DNA of 64,000 bases from Mycteria americana (GCF_035582795.1 NC_134367.1:115716062-115780061), one strand, 5' to 3'; counted from the stretch's first letter, positions 38,201 through 49,453 are shown. Numbers and translations are program-made. The notes: generated by a model from the letters alone, not told the origin.

Positions 38201-41200
38201 TCCCATTACTCTTATTCTCACTCACCACAGTTGCCATTTTTAGCTGAGGTTGAAGTCTCATAGAGAAGACTCCCTCTCTTTGGCCAGGGCCACGTATGTG
38301 GGGTGGAAAACATGGAGCGCCAACAGGAACGCTGTCTTCTCTCCTCGCACCAGGTGGGTCCCAGAGTCTGCCCGGTGGCTCATAGCCAATGGCAAAGTGA
38401 AACAAGCTCACAGGCATGTGCTTAGATGTGCAAGAATGAACGGAAGGAAAGACTTCACTGTCTCACCAGAGGTGAGAAACTGAAGATCCAGACACATGTT
38501 CTTCCCCTCCCATTTTCTCTCTCTCTATTTTACTTCTATTTGATACCTGAAGCAGTGCTTAGCCTGCAGTGTGATCTGTGGGGCACTGTCAATCCACAGG
38601 GTGCCATGCTCCATTTTACTCTAGAAAGCAGCTACATTCACTCCTAAAGATAAAGCAGCAGCTCAGCTCCCATAACGCCAGAAATCCTCTTCATTAGGTG
38701 GAGTGTCTTTCCATTCGTTATTACCACAAGAAGCCTCAAGGCACTGGACACTGGACTAAATACACAAGCAAGAGAGAAGCACAGCCTGAAAAAATAAGGC
38801 AGAGGCATCACTCCCATGACAGAGAGGAGAGTATGCAGGTGCATGAGCAATTTGCGCAGCTTAGTGTTTGCCTTCTTGGTTGCTGTAGTGTTTGCCAAGT
38901 GTTCGTACAGTGCTAGCAGAAAGCAGACACACATTAATACCATGTAGTTAGTGTATTTTCTCTCATATTGCACTTGAGATACTGCATGTAGTGTTATCCA
39001 AAAATGTAAAGACTAGTACACCTCAGGCTACGTTTAGTGTACATGTGAAACTGGAAGACTGTCAGTCATGGTGCCCCAGTGGTGAACGTGGGCGTAAAGA
39101 ACATTTGGCATAATCAACTTTTTCCCCTGGCTAAAGTTCTGCTCTCAAGTCAGTCAGGTTTTAAAGGGACGTGGCAAGGGTGAGGCATTGGGCAAAGTAG
39201 GCACGTAACCCACTGGTTTGAATCCATTTTTGCTTGACCCCAGAGGTGTAAAGGATGGAGCAAAGATGCTCAGCTAGATGACTGAACAAATAAAGGGGAA
39301 GGAGAACCCTGAAAAATAGCCACCTATTTTCAACTCCAAAGCTCAAGGTATGAGGCTGATCTGGAGATCTTCATCTTGTGCTGCGTTCTATCTTAAAAAT
39401 ATATTTTTGCATTCAGACTCACAAATGTTGAGACCTTGGTCCATGACGCTTACCTAAGGACACGCTGGTGGTTCCAGGGGATGGTGATAAGCTCAAGTGA
39501 TGTCCCAGCTCTAGGGAGGACTCAAGGGCGAGGCAGAACCTGGTCTCTCCCTTTGGAGAGACACCAGAGCATAGTCAGTGCTCACAACAACCCTTCACAG
39601 CCAGGCTTGGATGGCTGCATGTTTGTCACCTCTGACTAATTTCGTCCACGTGATTTGTCTCAACCTTCTCAAGAGCAACAAAGCTCAGGTGTGAAATCCA
39701 GTGGGTATGGAAGTTTGTGGTTCATTAAACATCAATCTTTCCTTTAATGTCCATTGGTTTTCCCCTTACCAAAAGAGGAAGATGGGAAACCCCTGGCACC
39801 AGCACAGGAGCCTCGAGCTTTGCTGTCACGGTGCAGCTGCATCTCTGTGTGCACCCAGTGCTCCCGCAACCACTCTGCTGTCTTATCCTGGCCAGCACGC
39901 CATTTCATAAAAGCAGTTTCTTAATATCTGATGAAGAGGTGGTTAGCCCTTTTGATTTACAACAGAAACATGTTGTTTAATCATGTGAGAAATTATGAAT
40001 TTGCTGGTTGTGGCAGACAGGAGTTGAGTGTGACTCTTCCTTGCCTTTAATCAAGCCAGTAGCTCTGATTAAATATGTAAAAATAACAAGTTATAACCTC
40101 TTTCATTCAGCCTTGGCTCATGACTCTGTATTTCAGTGTGCAGTGTTTCACCAGGAAGGGCATGGGCTTGCACCCTCATACTATTCTCAGGGTTAGGAAA
40201 GGTAGCTGGGGCTTCCCCACTATCACAGCCTTGCACCAAGTCACACCATACTGTGACCACTGCACCACGATCAAGAAAGGCTTGCAGCTGTGACCCCTTG
40301 CTGGATTCATGAAGTTTATAGGGACATACTTGTTTTTTCTTGTCCATATCCAAACACGCACGCAACACAGAACTGCCTAATTCTAGTTTGCTTAATTGAC
40401 TTGACTGTGCATCAGTGTGTTTTGATGGCTTGTTAAGGTAACAACTGATTTTCCTTAGTTCAGAAGACTGAACTTTGAAGGACGTATAATCTCCAGCTAA
40501 TTGCACAGCATGTTACTGACGCACTCTCAGGTTTAATAGCATTGTCTTATAGAACTGATTAAGGAATTTCCCAGTGTGGAATTCTTTTTTTCAGTATGAA
40601 AAGCTTTGTCACTCATCCAAAAACTGCAAAGAATAGTATGCAATTAGAAATAAAATCTTAGCTCTTCCCTAGTGAAACATGCTGTTTCATAGCTATCCTC
40701 TCCCCTTTCCTAACGCTTTCTTTCATTTTGTACAATCCTTTAAACCAGAGGGCTCTTTGGGCTGGGATTTCTTTTTCATTAGATATTTCCACAAGTCCCG
40801 AGCCCCCATAACTATTCAGCACCGCCTTAATTGTAGGTGATGCTGTAGGCCTGCAGATTCTCTCACCCTCCTCCCTCCCCAGCCATCACTGAATTACGTG
40901 CATTTTAAGTTTCTTGGGGTTCTCACTGTTCTGGCTCTCCCAGTTGTCCTTCCACATGCCAAGAAATTTGGCTAACAATACATACTGGAAGATGTTTTCC
41001 ATGTTAATGTTACCCATGTTTTCCATCTTAATGTTACCAAGTTATGTTACCCATTTTAATAGCAAATCATGCAACTTAAAGAGAGGACAGACTGCCATCA
41101 GGGTAACTTGAATCTAATATTGAAATTCTCAGCATTGCAAAAGTAGTCTGTTATCAGAGCTATGATTCATCCTATGCAGTTGGATGAAAAGACTTATTAT

Positions 41201-44200
41201 TTTTCTGTGAAAAAGGTAAAAAAAAAAGGTAAAAGTTTAAAAAAATAACTTACTTGCCATACTGCAGTATTAACAAAAATTACCAGATCCAGAGATGGGT
41301 GTACAGAAATAAAAGAAAAACATGGGTTCCACAAACCACTAGATAATGTGGGAAAGGATCATCGAGATGCTAAACAGACAGACCCCCTGTCTGGTTCAGA
41401 AAGTCCCTGAACGGCTGGATGTGGTGACATTTCTAGGGGAGTATCTCTACATGCTTGCCCAGCTCTTCTGTAGGCTCCACTGCAGGATGCTGTCGGAGAC
41501 AAGGCACTGGAGATGATCCTCTGATCCAAGATGCTGCAGGCCTTCTTCATCCATCTAAGTTGTAGGTTCCCTGTGCGGCTCTGTGGCTGGGATTAAGTAT
41601 TTATGCAAAAGCTTTGGCCAAGGCTTTGCTTTCTCTGAAGAGGATACCGATTTGAGAATACACGTAACTAGTTAACCAGACTCTCTCCTCAAGGTTTCCT
41701 GTGATTCATAACCTAATCAATTTTAACTGTCCTACCCTGCATTTGCTGATGATTTTTGGACATGGTGAAGCAAGGCTGTCCTGAGAGGAATTCGTCTCTC
41801 CCAGTGTTAGGTGTCCACATCATCACTGCAGTCTCCTTTACAGTCTGCAATCTCATGAATAGCCGATGGAGGCTAGCACGCGATTCTTCTGACCAAATGA
41901 GGTTGTTTGCTCTAAGATAAAATGACTCCATCACTTCCACTGGAGATCTCCATTAACTACACAGTGAGCCTATGGCAACTAGCTTAGGTATAGCTGCATT
42001 GCAGACCTGTAGTTGTGGGAACCTCTTGCATCTCAGCCACTCAGTAGAACTTACCAACTCTCCTGGTACCTACCCCTCAATTAATTGCTAAAAGACTTTG
42101 TGAATAAGCACTCTCTTCTTCCTTATGGGCAGGGCTCACTTCTCAGTGCCTGACTTTTTTATGTATTCTGTATTTATATGAACAGACATACAAATAATCA
42201 CACTTTATATAAATGCACTCATGAGAATAAAGCATGCAGCTCACTGTTAGCTCCTGTCTGAGATCTGACACAACGGCAGGCAACCACATGGGGAAGAGGG
42301 TGGAACTGGCCAACACTGACTTTGCTAACACCATGATCTCCCATTTTTCTGCAACCCTTTCTGCCACATGGGGTATGTAGGTAAGAGGGAAGAAGGGGCC
42401 ATGGGAAGAAAAAGAGGTCTAAAATGGTAGGCAATCTATAAAGTTGCAGGAAGATGTGCCTCTGACAACGTATGCCCAGAGAATTGTTCTGCAATGGGAA
42501 CCTATGAAAAATCCAAGGTGGAGCTGGAGCTGGGAAGGGCAAAGGCCCCAGCCTCCCTAGGGTTTCATGTCTGGATCCTAAAAGTACAGCAGCTGAGCTA
42601 TTTCCTTCTTTCCACCTCTCCCAGGCCCTCAGAAGGATGGCAACAGACAAAAAGCCAGGAGGGAGTTACTCCTACATCAGCTTGTTCAGGACACCAGTCC
42701 TGCGGAAGATCTCTCTGTGTTCTGGGGCTGTGTGGTAAGCAGTGTCACTTCACACAGGGGATTTGTCCTGCGGTTCCCCAGCTGGATGTCCCTAATCCCC
42801 ATCTCCACACGCTCTTTGCAGGTTTGGTGTTGCCTTCTCTTATTACGGCATGAGCATGAACCTAACTGGCTTTGGGCTCAACATGTATCTTTCCCAGTTT
42901 GTCTTTGGCGTCATTGAGATCCCAGCCAAGATGATCATGTACGTGCTGGTGAATCGAGTTGGACGACGGCAGAGTCAGGCGTGGGCGCTCATCCTGACTG
43001 GGCTATGCATAGGAGCCAACGTCATCATTCCCAAGCGTGAGACGTTCTTCTGCTACATGCAGTACTTGCTAAAGGGGAGGTTTCCATTCTGTGTAGTGCT
43101 AGAGAACAACCACCATAGATCTTGTCCACAGGCAATTCTGTATAGAGATGTCCTCCACCTAAAGGGCATCTGTGGGACTAGGCTACTAATGTGGGCTAGC
43201 CCTAATATCTGGTGGCAACAGATGGTCTCCAGTCACTGTGAAGTGGCTAGTAAGGGTCCAGTGATGGCACAGTGAAATGCCTATCTTTATCATAGACATT
43301 GTCCAATGGGAAATGTCAGGACCTATCCTTTCATCAGTTCAGCTTCCACTCGGGCTAATAGTTACCAAACTTCCTGATCCAGACTTTGAGGACAGCAGCT
43401 CCAGGGCTATGAAGCTCCCTGTTTTGTCTGTAGGAGCACTGAACCTTCTTCCTTCTTGTACCCGAGGCCACAAGAAGCTTCTTGCTAGAGGCTGCTCTTT
43501 GACCATTGTCATAAATGTCTTTTCTTTCCTCCTAGCCTTCACCTCCTTGCGCTCTGTAGTAGCCATTATGGGCAAAGGTTTCTCAGAAGCTGCGTTCACC
43601 ACCGTCTTCTTGTACACCTCTGAGCTCTACCCCACCGTTCTGAGGTAAGAGATGCTGCTCGCCTGAGTGCACAACCAGAGCCTCGGTGGGATGTCACCCT
43701 CAGGTCTTCGACATCAGCACAGCAGGACATGCTGTTGCCTGGACTGCAGGACTGATGCCTTAAGGCCTCTAGAAGTAGCAGGTTCTAGGGATTACACATA
43801 CTCACAAGAAAGGGGGAGAAAGCTACCCTTTTTTTACCTGGGTTATGTGTGGTTAGGTTATGTCAATAGGAAGACGTATTGAAAGGCGAGGAGTATTCTG
43901 TGTGGGAAGATTTTTGAAATCCGTAAGGCATCTGTGCTTAGTAAAGTCTTAGTTCCCTGTGATAATCTGCCAATAACTTAAAAGACCCCGAAAAGAGTAA
44001 TTTGAAGTATCAAGTTTTATAAGGGGGAGATACTACCACATGTTTGACAGTCTTCTGGACATCAGATTATATTAAAGCAGGGATTAACTAGTCTTTCAGG
44101 AGGAAAAAGAGAGGTTATTTGAAATACCTGGGTAATGGCGATTACCAGATTTAGCATCAGCATAGTTTGGGACATAGCTGAGACTGGTGGAGGGAATCAC

Positions 44201-45535
44201 CTCACTGGTTTCTTTGTGAAAGTCTGAAAAAACACTCACGGATCACAGCAGGCCTTGTGGCTTACTTCACCTTTGTCCCTCCCTGCTCAGAGTACCCTTC
44301 TCTGCCATTTAGTCCTTTAACTTTCACTGGTCTGTTGCACGTGGGGAATGATGGATATTTAAACCGAAGCGGGCACACTGATCTGCTACTTTTCTTCTCA
44401 GATTGGTTTGTATTTTTACGTGCTCAAAGACATTGACAGACAAAGACAAAAATGTTGGTTCTTTCTGCAGTACTTACTCTGCATATGCACAAGTAGGTCC
44501 TGGGATCCTTGTTGTCACTGTGAAATGCCACCCATCCCCTGAAAACTAGTAAGTGGAATAGGTCCCTGGTCCTTTTGGCCTCCTCTCCAAGCTCTCCTGT
44601 GCTTATAGCTACAGCAGGACCAAAGGTGCTCACAGGTATCTCTAGTGCATGCCACCTGCCTAGAAGTACCTGGGAGAAGGAGGGACTTAGGTTTGCTCTC
44701 AGCAGATCGGAGGACTTACTAGGGGATGGGTAGAATATGCACTTGGGGTTTTAGACATTTAAAGTGGAACAACTTCAGAGCAGATATTCTTAGTGTGGAA
44801 CTGCAGCTTCTTTCTCATAATAGACATAAATCTATTTCTCACAGCAGCTAAGGTTGCTCTCTGGGAAATACTATCATTGTAGGAAGATATGAAGAAAGAA
44901 AAAAAACCTAGAAAAAACCTGGCAGAGGAAAAACCTGGGGGGGAAAAAGCCTCAGCACTTTTAGAAAAATAGGGGGAAGGGGCAGAGGGTCTGCACTTTT
45001 TCTCAAGGTCCGATATGAAAGAAGTACCCATCTCTTTCTCGTGGTGGTCTGCACCACCATGGTGCCCTACCTTTCCAGGCAGAATGGGATGGGGTACACC
45101 TCCTTCGTGGCACGCCTTGGTGGGGCTTTGGCCCCACTTGTGTTTCTGCTGGATGAGGTATGGAGGTCTCTGCCCGAGGTGACGTACTGTGGTGTAGCAG
45201 TGTGCTGTGGCTCGGTGGCCTTCCTGCTCCCGGAGACACTCAACGTGCGCCTGCCTGAGGGCATCGAGGACATCGAGAAGGCACAGTGAGTCCGCTCCAT
45301 CCTGCCCTGCACATGGACTCTGCTGACAGAGGCAGGGGACGTCCCTCTCTGCCGCCTGGAACTCCCCATCTGTGGGTGGCAGCGGATGAAGGGAAACCCT
45401 GGTGGGGATCAGGGCTGTCAGGGTTCCTGCTCTTCTGTCCATCAGCCCAAATGTGCCTTCTTTTCTTCCAGAGTGAAAGGGCCGCCACAAATCAGTGCTC
45501 CGGAGGGCATGCCGCTACAGTCTCTGCTGAAGTGA
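25856..45535 (+). CDS. SLC22A7: SLC22A7, organic anion transporter 2 (10 exons, 542 aa)
   Basis: SLC22A7/OAT2 is a 12-helix major-facilitator transporter of liver and kidney plasma membrane that moves small organic anions and nucleobase-type solutes. Exons: 25856-26233, 28117-28220, 33463-33617, 35047-35215, 38354-38471, 42625-42734, 42822-43036, 43536-43644, 45079-45285 and 45472-45535. They sum to 1629 nt in one frame; human OAT2 is about 546-548 aa. The start fits the family opening ([17 protein letters not shown]). The first extracellular loop has sequons at N59, N94 and N101. MFS motif GYLSDRFGRK is at 156-165, PESARWL at 271-277, VNRVGRR in the middle of the C half, and ARLGG at 464-468 with the TM11 arginine (R465) typical of OATs. 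SYYGMSMN and [14 protein letters not shown] match OAT2 more closely than other SLC22 members. It lies about 19 kb after TTBK1, as in human. Confidence 0.95.
26234..28116 (+). other. SLC22A7: SLC22A7 intron 1
   Basis: 1883 bp. Holds a short (TTA)n run at about 26422-26439. No other repeat or exon recognised. Confidence 0.9.
28117..28220 (+). CDS. SLC22A7: SLC22A7 exon 2
   Basis: Acceptor TTTCAG at 28111-28116. Encodes [20 protein letters not shown]2 and GYLSD, and ends with AG of the Arg codon. The donor is GTTTGA, which keeps only the obligatory GT. The phase is fixed by exon 3, and the same protein boundary (SDR|FGR) fits the family. Confidence 0.92.
28290..30116 (+). mobile_element. Degraded CR1-type LINE, left part
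   Basis: Frame fragments keep LINE reverse-transcriptase landmarks: NYIPSSLTS at about 29769-29795 (family pattern NYRPVSLTS), then in a shifted frame MDFKNF followed by YQRLLKKL at about 29978-30022 (family pattern YLDFxKAFDxVPHQRLLxKL), then LKARKERRG at about 30072-30092. An upstream fragment reading DHNAM (about 28490-28504) fits the end of the endonuclease domain. Many frame breaks show it is long dead. The left boundary is approximate. Confidence 0.6.
30113..30116 (+). repeat. Target-site duplication, left copy (GACA)
   Basis: GACA directly before the LTR start, repeated directly after the LTR end at 30714-30717. Confidence 0.6.
30117..30713 (+). mobile_element. Solo LTR of an avian endogenous retrovirus
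   Basis: A 597-bp element beginning TGTGCTGGTTTTGGCTGGGA and ending TTAAACCACAACA, so with TG...CA termini, and flanked by a 4-bp direct repeat GACA. A polyadenylation-type ATTAAA is at 30578-30583. I recognise it as a high-copy avian LTR, widespread in neoavian genomes and often classed as ERVL-like. A 4-bp duplication is not the usual 5 bp for that class, so the exact family is open. No internal retroviral genes are present, so this is a solo LTR left by recombination. It is inserted in the LINE relic in the same orientation as SLC22A7. Confidence 0.85.
30714..31420 (+). mobile_element. Degraded CR1-type LINE, right part
   Basis: The LINE resumes after the LTR. The segments 'cttgactactgtgtacact' (31158-31176), 'catctcaaaaggatacagga' (31203-31222) and 'agaccaggacccttcagtct' (31286-31305) follow the order of the late ORF2/3' region in old CR1-family LINEs. 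Together with 28290-30116 it is one element split by the LTR. The right end is approximate. Confidence 0.55.
31789..31819. repeat. (AT)n microsatellite
   Basis: Alternating AT with one interruption (ATGAAA), in SLC22A7 intron 2. Confidence 0.9.
33463..33617 (+). CDS. SLC22A7: SLC22A7 exon 3
   Basis: Acceptor GGCAG before 33463, donor GTAAGT at 33618. Completes the Arg of DRFGRK, then encodes TM3 and TM4 ([20 protein letters not shown]). Starts at codon position 3 and ends with the first base of Gly213. Confidence 0.94.
33618..35046 (+). other. SLC22A7: SLC22A7 intron 3
   Basis: 1429 bp, AT-rich, with several short A runs. No repeat family or exon recognised. Confidence 0.9.
35047..35215 (+). 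CDS. SLC22A7: SLC22A7 exon 4
   Basis: Acceptor TTGCAG at 35041-35046, donor GTGAGT at 35216. Encodes [17 protein letters not shown]5 and TM6, including [10 protein letters not shown]. Ends with TG of a Trp codon. Confidence 0.94.
35216..38353 (+). other. SLC22A7: SLC22A7 intron 4
   Basis: 3138 bp, mostly AT-rich, without a repeat I can name. No exon seen. Confidence 0.88.
38354..38471 (+). CDS. SLC22A7: SLC22A7 exon 5
   Basis: Acceptor CACCAG before 38354, donor GTGAGA at 38472. Encodes [20 protein letters not shown], the conserved PESARWL motif at the start of the large intracellular loop. Ends in phase 0. Confidence 0.95.
38472..42624 (+). other. SLC22A7: SLC22A7 intron 5
   Basis: 4153 bp. 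Holds a 24-bp tandem duplication (40992-41039) and an unclassified stretch at about 41340-41545 that may be an ancient repeat. No exon seen. Confidence 0.85.
40992..41039. repeat. Two-copy 24-bp tandem repeat
   Basis: Unit reading 'atgttttccatgttaatgtt' plus four bases, present at 40992-41015 and 41016-41039 with two differences. Confidence 0.85.
42625..42734 (+). CDS. SLC22A7: SLC22A7 exon 6
   Basis: Acceptor CCCAG before 42625, donor GTAAGC at 42735. Encodes the rest of the intracellular loop ([15 protein letters not shown]) and enters TM7. Starts in phase 0 and ends with TG of a Trp codon. Confidence 0.93.
42735..42821 (+). other. SLC22A7: SLC22A7 intron 6 (87 bp)
   Basis: A very short intron between clear donor GTAAGC and acceptor TTTGCAG. 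Near the practical minimum for vertebrate splicing. Confidence 0.93.
42822..43036 (+). CDS. SLC22A7: SLC22A7 exon 7
   Basis: Donor GTGAGA at 43037. Encodes [22 protein letters not shown]7 to TM9, and the [11 protein letters not shown] loop that is the second-half counterpart of the MFS motif. Ends with one base of Pro417. Confidence 0.95.
43037..43535 (+). other. SLC22A7: SLC22A7 intron 7
   Basis: 499 bp, with a strong pyrimidine tract before the acceptor TAG at 43533-43535. No repeat recognised. Confidence 0.9.
43536..43644 (+). CDS. SLC22A7: SLC22A7 exon 8
   Basis: Encodes [20 protein letters not shown] then [15 protein letters not shown], which is TM10 and the conserved ELYPT segment. 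Donor GTAAGA at 43645, ending with AG of an Arg codon. Confidence 0.95.
43645..45078 (+). other. SLC22A7: SLC22A7 intron 8
   Basis: 1434 bp. No repeat family or exon recognised. Acceptor TTCCAG at 45073-45078. Confidence 0.9.
45079..45285 (+). CDS. SLC22A7: SLC22A7 exon 9
   Basis: Encodes [20 protein letters not shown] (TM11 with R465), TM12 and [20 protein letters not shown]. The donor GTGAGT at 45286 follows CA, so an unspliced transcript reads CAG TGA and would lose only the last 20 residues. Confidence 0.95.
45286..45471 (+). other. SLC22A7: SLC22A7 intron 9 (186 bp)
   Basis: Short intron with GTGAGT donor and CTTCCAG acceptor. No features inside. Confidence 0.92.
45472..45535 (+). CDS. 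SLC22A7: SLC22A7 exon 10 (stop codon)
   Basis: Encodes the C-terminal tail [20 protein letters not shown] and TGA at 45533-45535. The tail is poorly conserved in the family, so this exon is placed by splice phase (CA|A), a good acceptor and the polyadenylation signals that follow. Confidence 0.85.
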
Positions 45536-45755
45536 GGGACTCCGTGGGACAGCCACTATGTAGGACTGCAAAACTGAGCCGTGCTCTACCCTGTCAATAA
45601 CAGAGCCTTTACTGTCCACTTAGTGTCCTCTCTCTGCAGGGAAGTGGGGCTGAGGACACTGGAGGAAGGAGGTGGATCACAAAACCAGCTGGAGGAAGCT
45701 AACACCACTGTAGTGTGGCCAGGAGCAAGAATGCAGAGGTCTAACAGGGTGTGGA

Positions 45756-45761
45756 AATAAA
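45756..45761 (+). terminator. SLC22A7: Polyadenylation signal AATAAA of SLC22A7
   Basis: AATAAA 221 nt after the stop codon, followed by a T/G-rich stretch (about 45780-45805). A second AATAAA is at 45887-45892. Either would give a short 3'UTR. Confidence 0.7.
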
Positions 45762-46165
45762 GGCATCCTGTGCTAAGCTCTTCCAGTCTTTGGCCTTGTT
45801 GGACTAGCAGCACCTTTCAGATCACTGCACAGCCTTCCAGAAACTACAATCCATTGGTTTAGACACCACAAGAAACGCAATGCAGCAATAAAAAATACTG
45901 AGCGAGAATTGTACAAAACCAAATAATCTCAAATAAATCTAACGGGATGGTGCATAAACCATAAACTGTAGCTACAAATATTTCTTGAATTTGGAAATGG
46001 TCTGGACATTTTTCATACCGAGGCTCAACGTCAGCAAAAAGCACGTGCAGGAATCTCACTGAGAATGAGACAGCTGCAAGCATTTGTCCCACATACACAA
46101 AGAAGAAAAAAAGCTTTTGCAGATTATTTAAATCTAGTGTGTATGCGATAAATATCCTTTAAGCT

Positions 46166-46181
46166 AAAAAAAAAAAAAAAA
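46166..46181 (+). repeat. Poly(A) run, 16 bases
   Basis: Uninterrupted run of 16 A with no recognisable element body upstream. Confidence 0.85.
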
Positions 46182-48243
46182 GCACTTCGCTACAGGAACT
46201 TTTGCATGGAATATTGAATAATTCATTATTGGACTTCATTCTGCTTACTGGTCTAGCACATTGATCTCAAATTTACAGAATGCCTTTCCCTCTCGCAGTT
46301 ACTTCTGCAAACAAGAGAGATGAGCCACCACATTACCTATACATTTGGAACCCTGACAAACAGCACTTTCCTAAATTGGGAAGAGGGAATGGCCTCAGCA
46401 TCTGAGTCCCTGGCGCCCGGTGATTCCCGGGGCTGTGAGGCGTTTTGAGCTAAGCCCCGCACAGCAGCGTGAGGGTACCGCAGAGGATGCATCTGAAAGG
46501 GGGTGCAGAGGCCCATCCAATCCCAGGTCAAAGAGCGCCTCCTAGTAGAAATAAGCTGCCTGGCAAAATTTCATACATCACCTTTTTGCTTTAAGGCAAC
46601 AGCAGGAAAGCAAACTCCTCAGAACCACCCTAAGGCTGAGACAATTTTGCGTATTATTTCTGTCTTAAAGATGGGGTCAAATAACCTGCCAAATCCCTAG
46701 GAAAAGAGCATCTCCCTGTGCACCGCCTTGGGTTCATCAGCGGCAGACCGGAGCTGATAATCACCTAGCCGCAACATGCTAACATTAATAAGAGAGCATA
46801 ATATACCTTCAAAAGTGCCACACACAGAGCAGTTGCTCGGGCACCTTTTCAGGGCGTTCCCCCACCCACAGCAAATACAGGGCAGAGATACCGCAAGGTG
46901 CTTGTGCCATGAGGCAGCATGCAAACTGTGCCAAAGAGTAGAAATTAGTAGAAATTTCTGGGTTCGGACAAGCCTGGTATCTCTCACTAGTTCACATTTA
47001 GTAATTGCAGGAGTTTTCACATCTTCTCTATATGCCTGCGAGTATAATAAATTATATTTGTAGCACTGTCATCGGTTTCTGACCTGGGAGCAGTACAGCC
47101 TCGCCTTATTTTGGCCATCCTGCTAGCTGCCATCGGAGAGCTGGAAAGGACATTTTTCCTTTGCCAGCAGAGGAGCCTGAGCAGGCTAATGCTGCAGCAC
47201 TTTCTTCTGAGCCATCCAGGACAGGGGGCAAGAGAAGCTGTGCAATTCACTTTGTCACAACCTGGCAAGTGCCAGTCCAGGAAAACTTTCAATAAAGAAG
47301 GTAAAATTTTGCTCCAGAGGAGGAGAAAGGTGAGATTTAATGTCCTGATTTCTTCCCCATCTCTTTAGTCTTCTCAAAAGGACAACAGATGGGGTCCCAG
47401 ATTAATGGGGTTGAGGGCTGACAGTTCCCATTCCCACTCTGCCCACGCAGGAGCGTACCCACAGGCTTTTCCTCACAGACCAAGGTGTGCACCAAAAAAG
47501 TACCGTGGCTCACTTCTACATGGTGGGGTTGAGACAATATTGCTTTAAAACTCTTTTCTTTTTCTGGGGGAGGTATTTTAAGCTGTGATTGTTCCTGTTT
47601 TATATTCAGGAAAAACTTATAGCTTCAAAAAGACTAAATTCAGTTTCCCAAGTTTCATCCCAGTAACAAATAGAATACACAATAGCGTCCCATTTTAACA
47701 ACCTCCACTTTGGCATTCTGTCAAAGTTCATAAAAAATAATCTGACAGGTCTTTTTCATTTGAAGGTTGTTATCATCCATTTGGCCTACAGTTAAGTGTT
47801 CTGTATTTTCCTTAGGCTATTAATAAAATCGGTGTTTTATTATACCAGCTTAGAAACACTAATTGTTGTCCCTGTCCATAATTCTTTCAAGGTGAAAAGC
47901 ATTTCATTAAAAACATTTTGAACAATTTAGCAGGAGAAAATGAGATAGCAGCCATTTTTTAAACTAATTTTTTCTGTCCATGAATCACATAACACCTTGT
48001 GCTGTCAAAGATGACAGGCAGTAACATCAGTGTGCAGGTCATGACCAATCTACCACACATCTGAGTTTCCTTCAGCAAAATGTTCTTGATTTGTTGGAAA
48101 TACATCGCGATTTATAGCAACCAACATAAGTATGCAATGATGATGTCATTCCTCATACAGTGTGTGTAGGAAAAACAGGACATTAATCAACTCAAGAACT
48201 CACACTTTTCATTACTGATAGGTTTGTTAAGACAAACCTGATT

Positions 48244-48256
48244 GGGGGGGGGGGGG
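48244..48256 (+). repeat. Poly(G) run, 13 bases
   Basis: Thirteen consecutive G in otherwise AT-rich DNA, about 1.5 kb upstream of the TTL start codon. Confidence 0.9.
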
Positions 48257-49425
48257 ATCTGATTTCCAGGTTCTGAATTTGTGAGATAACATGTCTTTGG
48301 TCTGCTGCAGACTTGTTTACGAGGAGGACAGAAGCGATGTTACAAACAAAAAGACCTTTTCACAAACAGAAAAACCAAACTAGGTAACAATGCATGACAA
48401 AATAAGAACGCATCTTTAGGAAAACTAAAAGATATCAAGACAAATGCGGTTTGAAGAGTCAAATAGGTTAAGAAGAGGAGAAGGTCTGTTGGCCCTCCAG
48501 TCCCAGTGTCGCGTGGCTCGGAGCACTGCACCACTCCCGGACATGCACAACCGAGATCTGAGGGGGCAGAGCGGAGGAGGAGGCAACCTGGCCCTTTCCT
48601 CACTTGCTGCCCTCCTTCGGCAGCAGTTTATCACTCTGGTTTATCAGCATCCTTCTCGAACTGGACACAGTACCTAGATGCGGTCTGAGGAGCACTGAGC
48701 TGGGGGGAACAGCCCCTTCCTCCACCTCCCGGCTGTGCCCCTGTTCGTAGGGCCCTCGCTGCCCCGAGGGCTCAGGGCTGTGCCCGCCAGGCCCCCAGGG
48801 CCTTCCTCGCAGAGCCCCTCCAGCTCTGCCATTGCTGTCCTTCCCCTTCATCATGAATTTCATGGGGTTCCTGTTGTCCCCAGCCCGTCGGGGTCCCGCT
48901 GGATGGCTGCCTGCCCTCCGCATGCTGGCTGACCTCCCCAGGTCTCAGAGGTCCGCGCCCGCGGCATGGCGACGGCAGCCTGCCCGGGCGTGCAAGGCTG
49001 CCTGCGGTCCCTTGCCAGGGCCCGGCCGGACCAGGCATTGGTCCGGGCCTGCGTCTCCGGCGGCGAGACCAAGCCCAGCGTCCCACCAGCCCTGCAAGGC
49101 TGCGGGGCCCGCAGGGCGACCACCACCTGCCTGTGCCCGTGGCCTGCAGCAGCACCCGGAGCGGGGCTGCGGCCTCGGGGCACGTGTGCGCGGGCACTGC
49201 CACCCAGGCGCCGCTGCTGGGCAGACGCGGGGGCCCGCACCGTGCGGGCGGGGGCGCGCACCCCAAGGGGCAGAGCGCCGGAGGGGCAGCGAGGGGAGCG
49301 GGGTGGGCGGCGGCGCTGCTCGTACAGAGCCCGTGCGGGCCCCCGCGGCCAGCCGTGCGCGCGCGGCCACAGCCGGGTGACAGGGGCGACCCCCGGCCGG
49401 CGGCACGCCGGGGAGCAGCGAGGTT

Positions 49426-49453
49426 GGGCCGGGCCGGGCCGGGGCCGGGGCGG
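49426..49453 (+). repeat. TTL: GGGCC-type tandem repeat in the TTL promoter
   Basis: Three GGGCC units followed by GGGGCC, GGGG and CGG in direct succession. It satisfies a G-quadruplex pattern and would be hard to sequence or amplify. Confidence 0.8.

Larger units (their letters stand above)
45893..48700. other. Intergenic region between SLC22A7 and TTL
   Basis: AT-rich. It holds a 16-base A run (46166-46181), a 13-base G run (48244-48256), and a low-CpG block rich in ATTA/TAAT at about 47560-48130. No gene recognised on either strand. Confidence 0.6.

Noticed and set aside
41340-41545. Stretch in SLC22A7 intron 5 resembling an ancient dispersed repeat
   Set aside because: The resemblance is vague and I cannot name a family or boundaries, so it is not called as a repeat.
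45859-46098. 79-codon minus-strand hydrophobic frame downstream of SLC22A7
   Set aside because: Hydrophobicity comes from AT-rich antisense sequence; no family block or start context.
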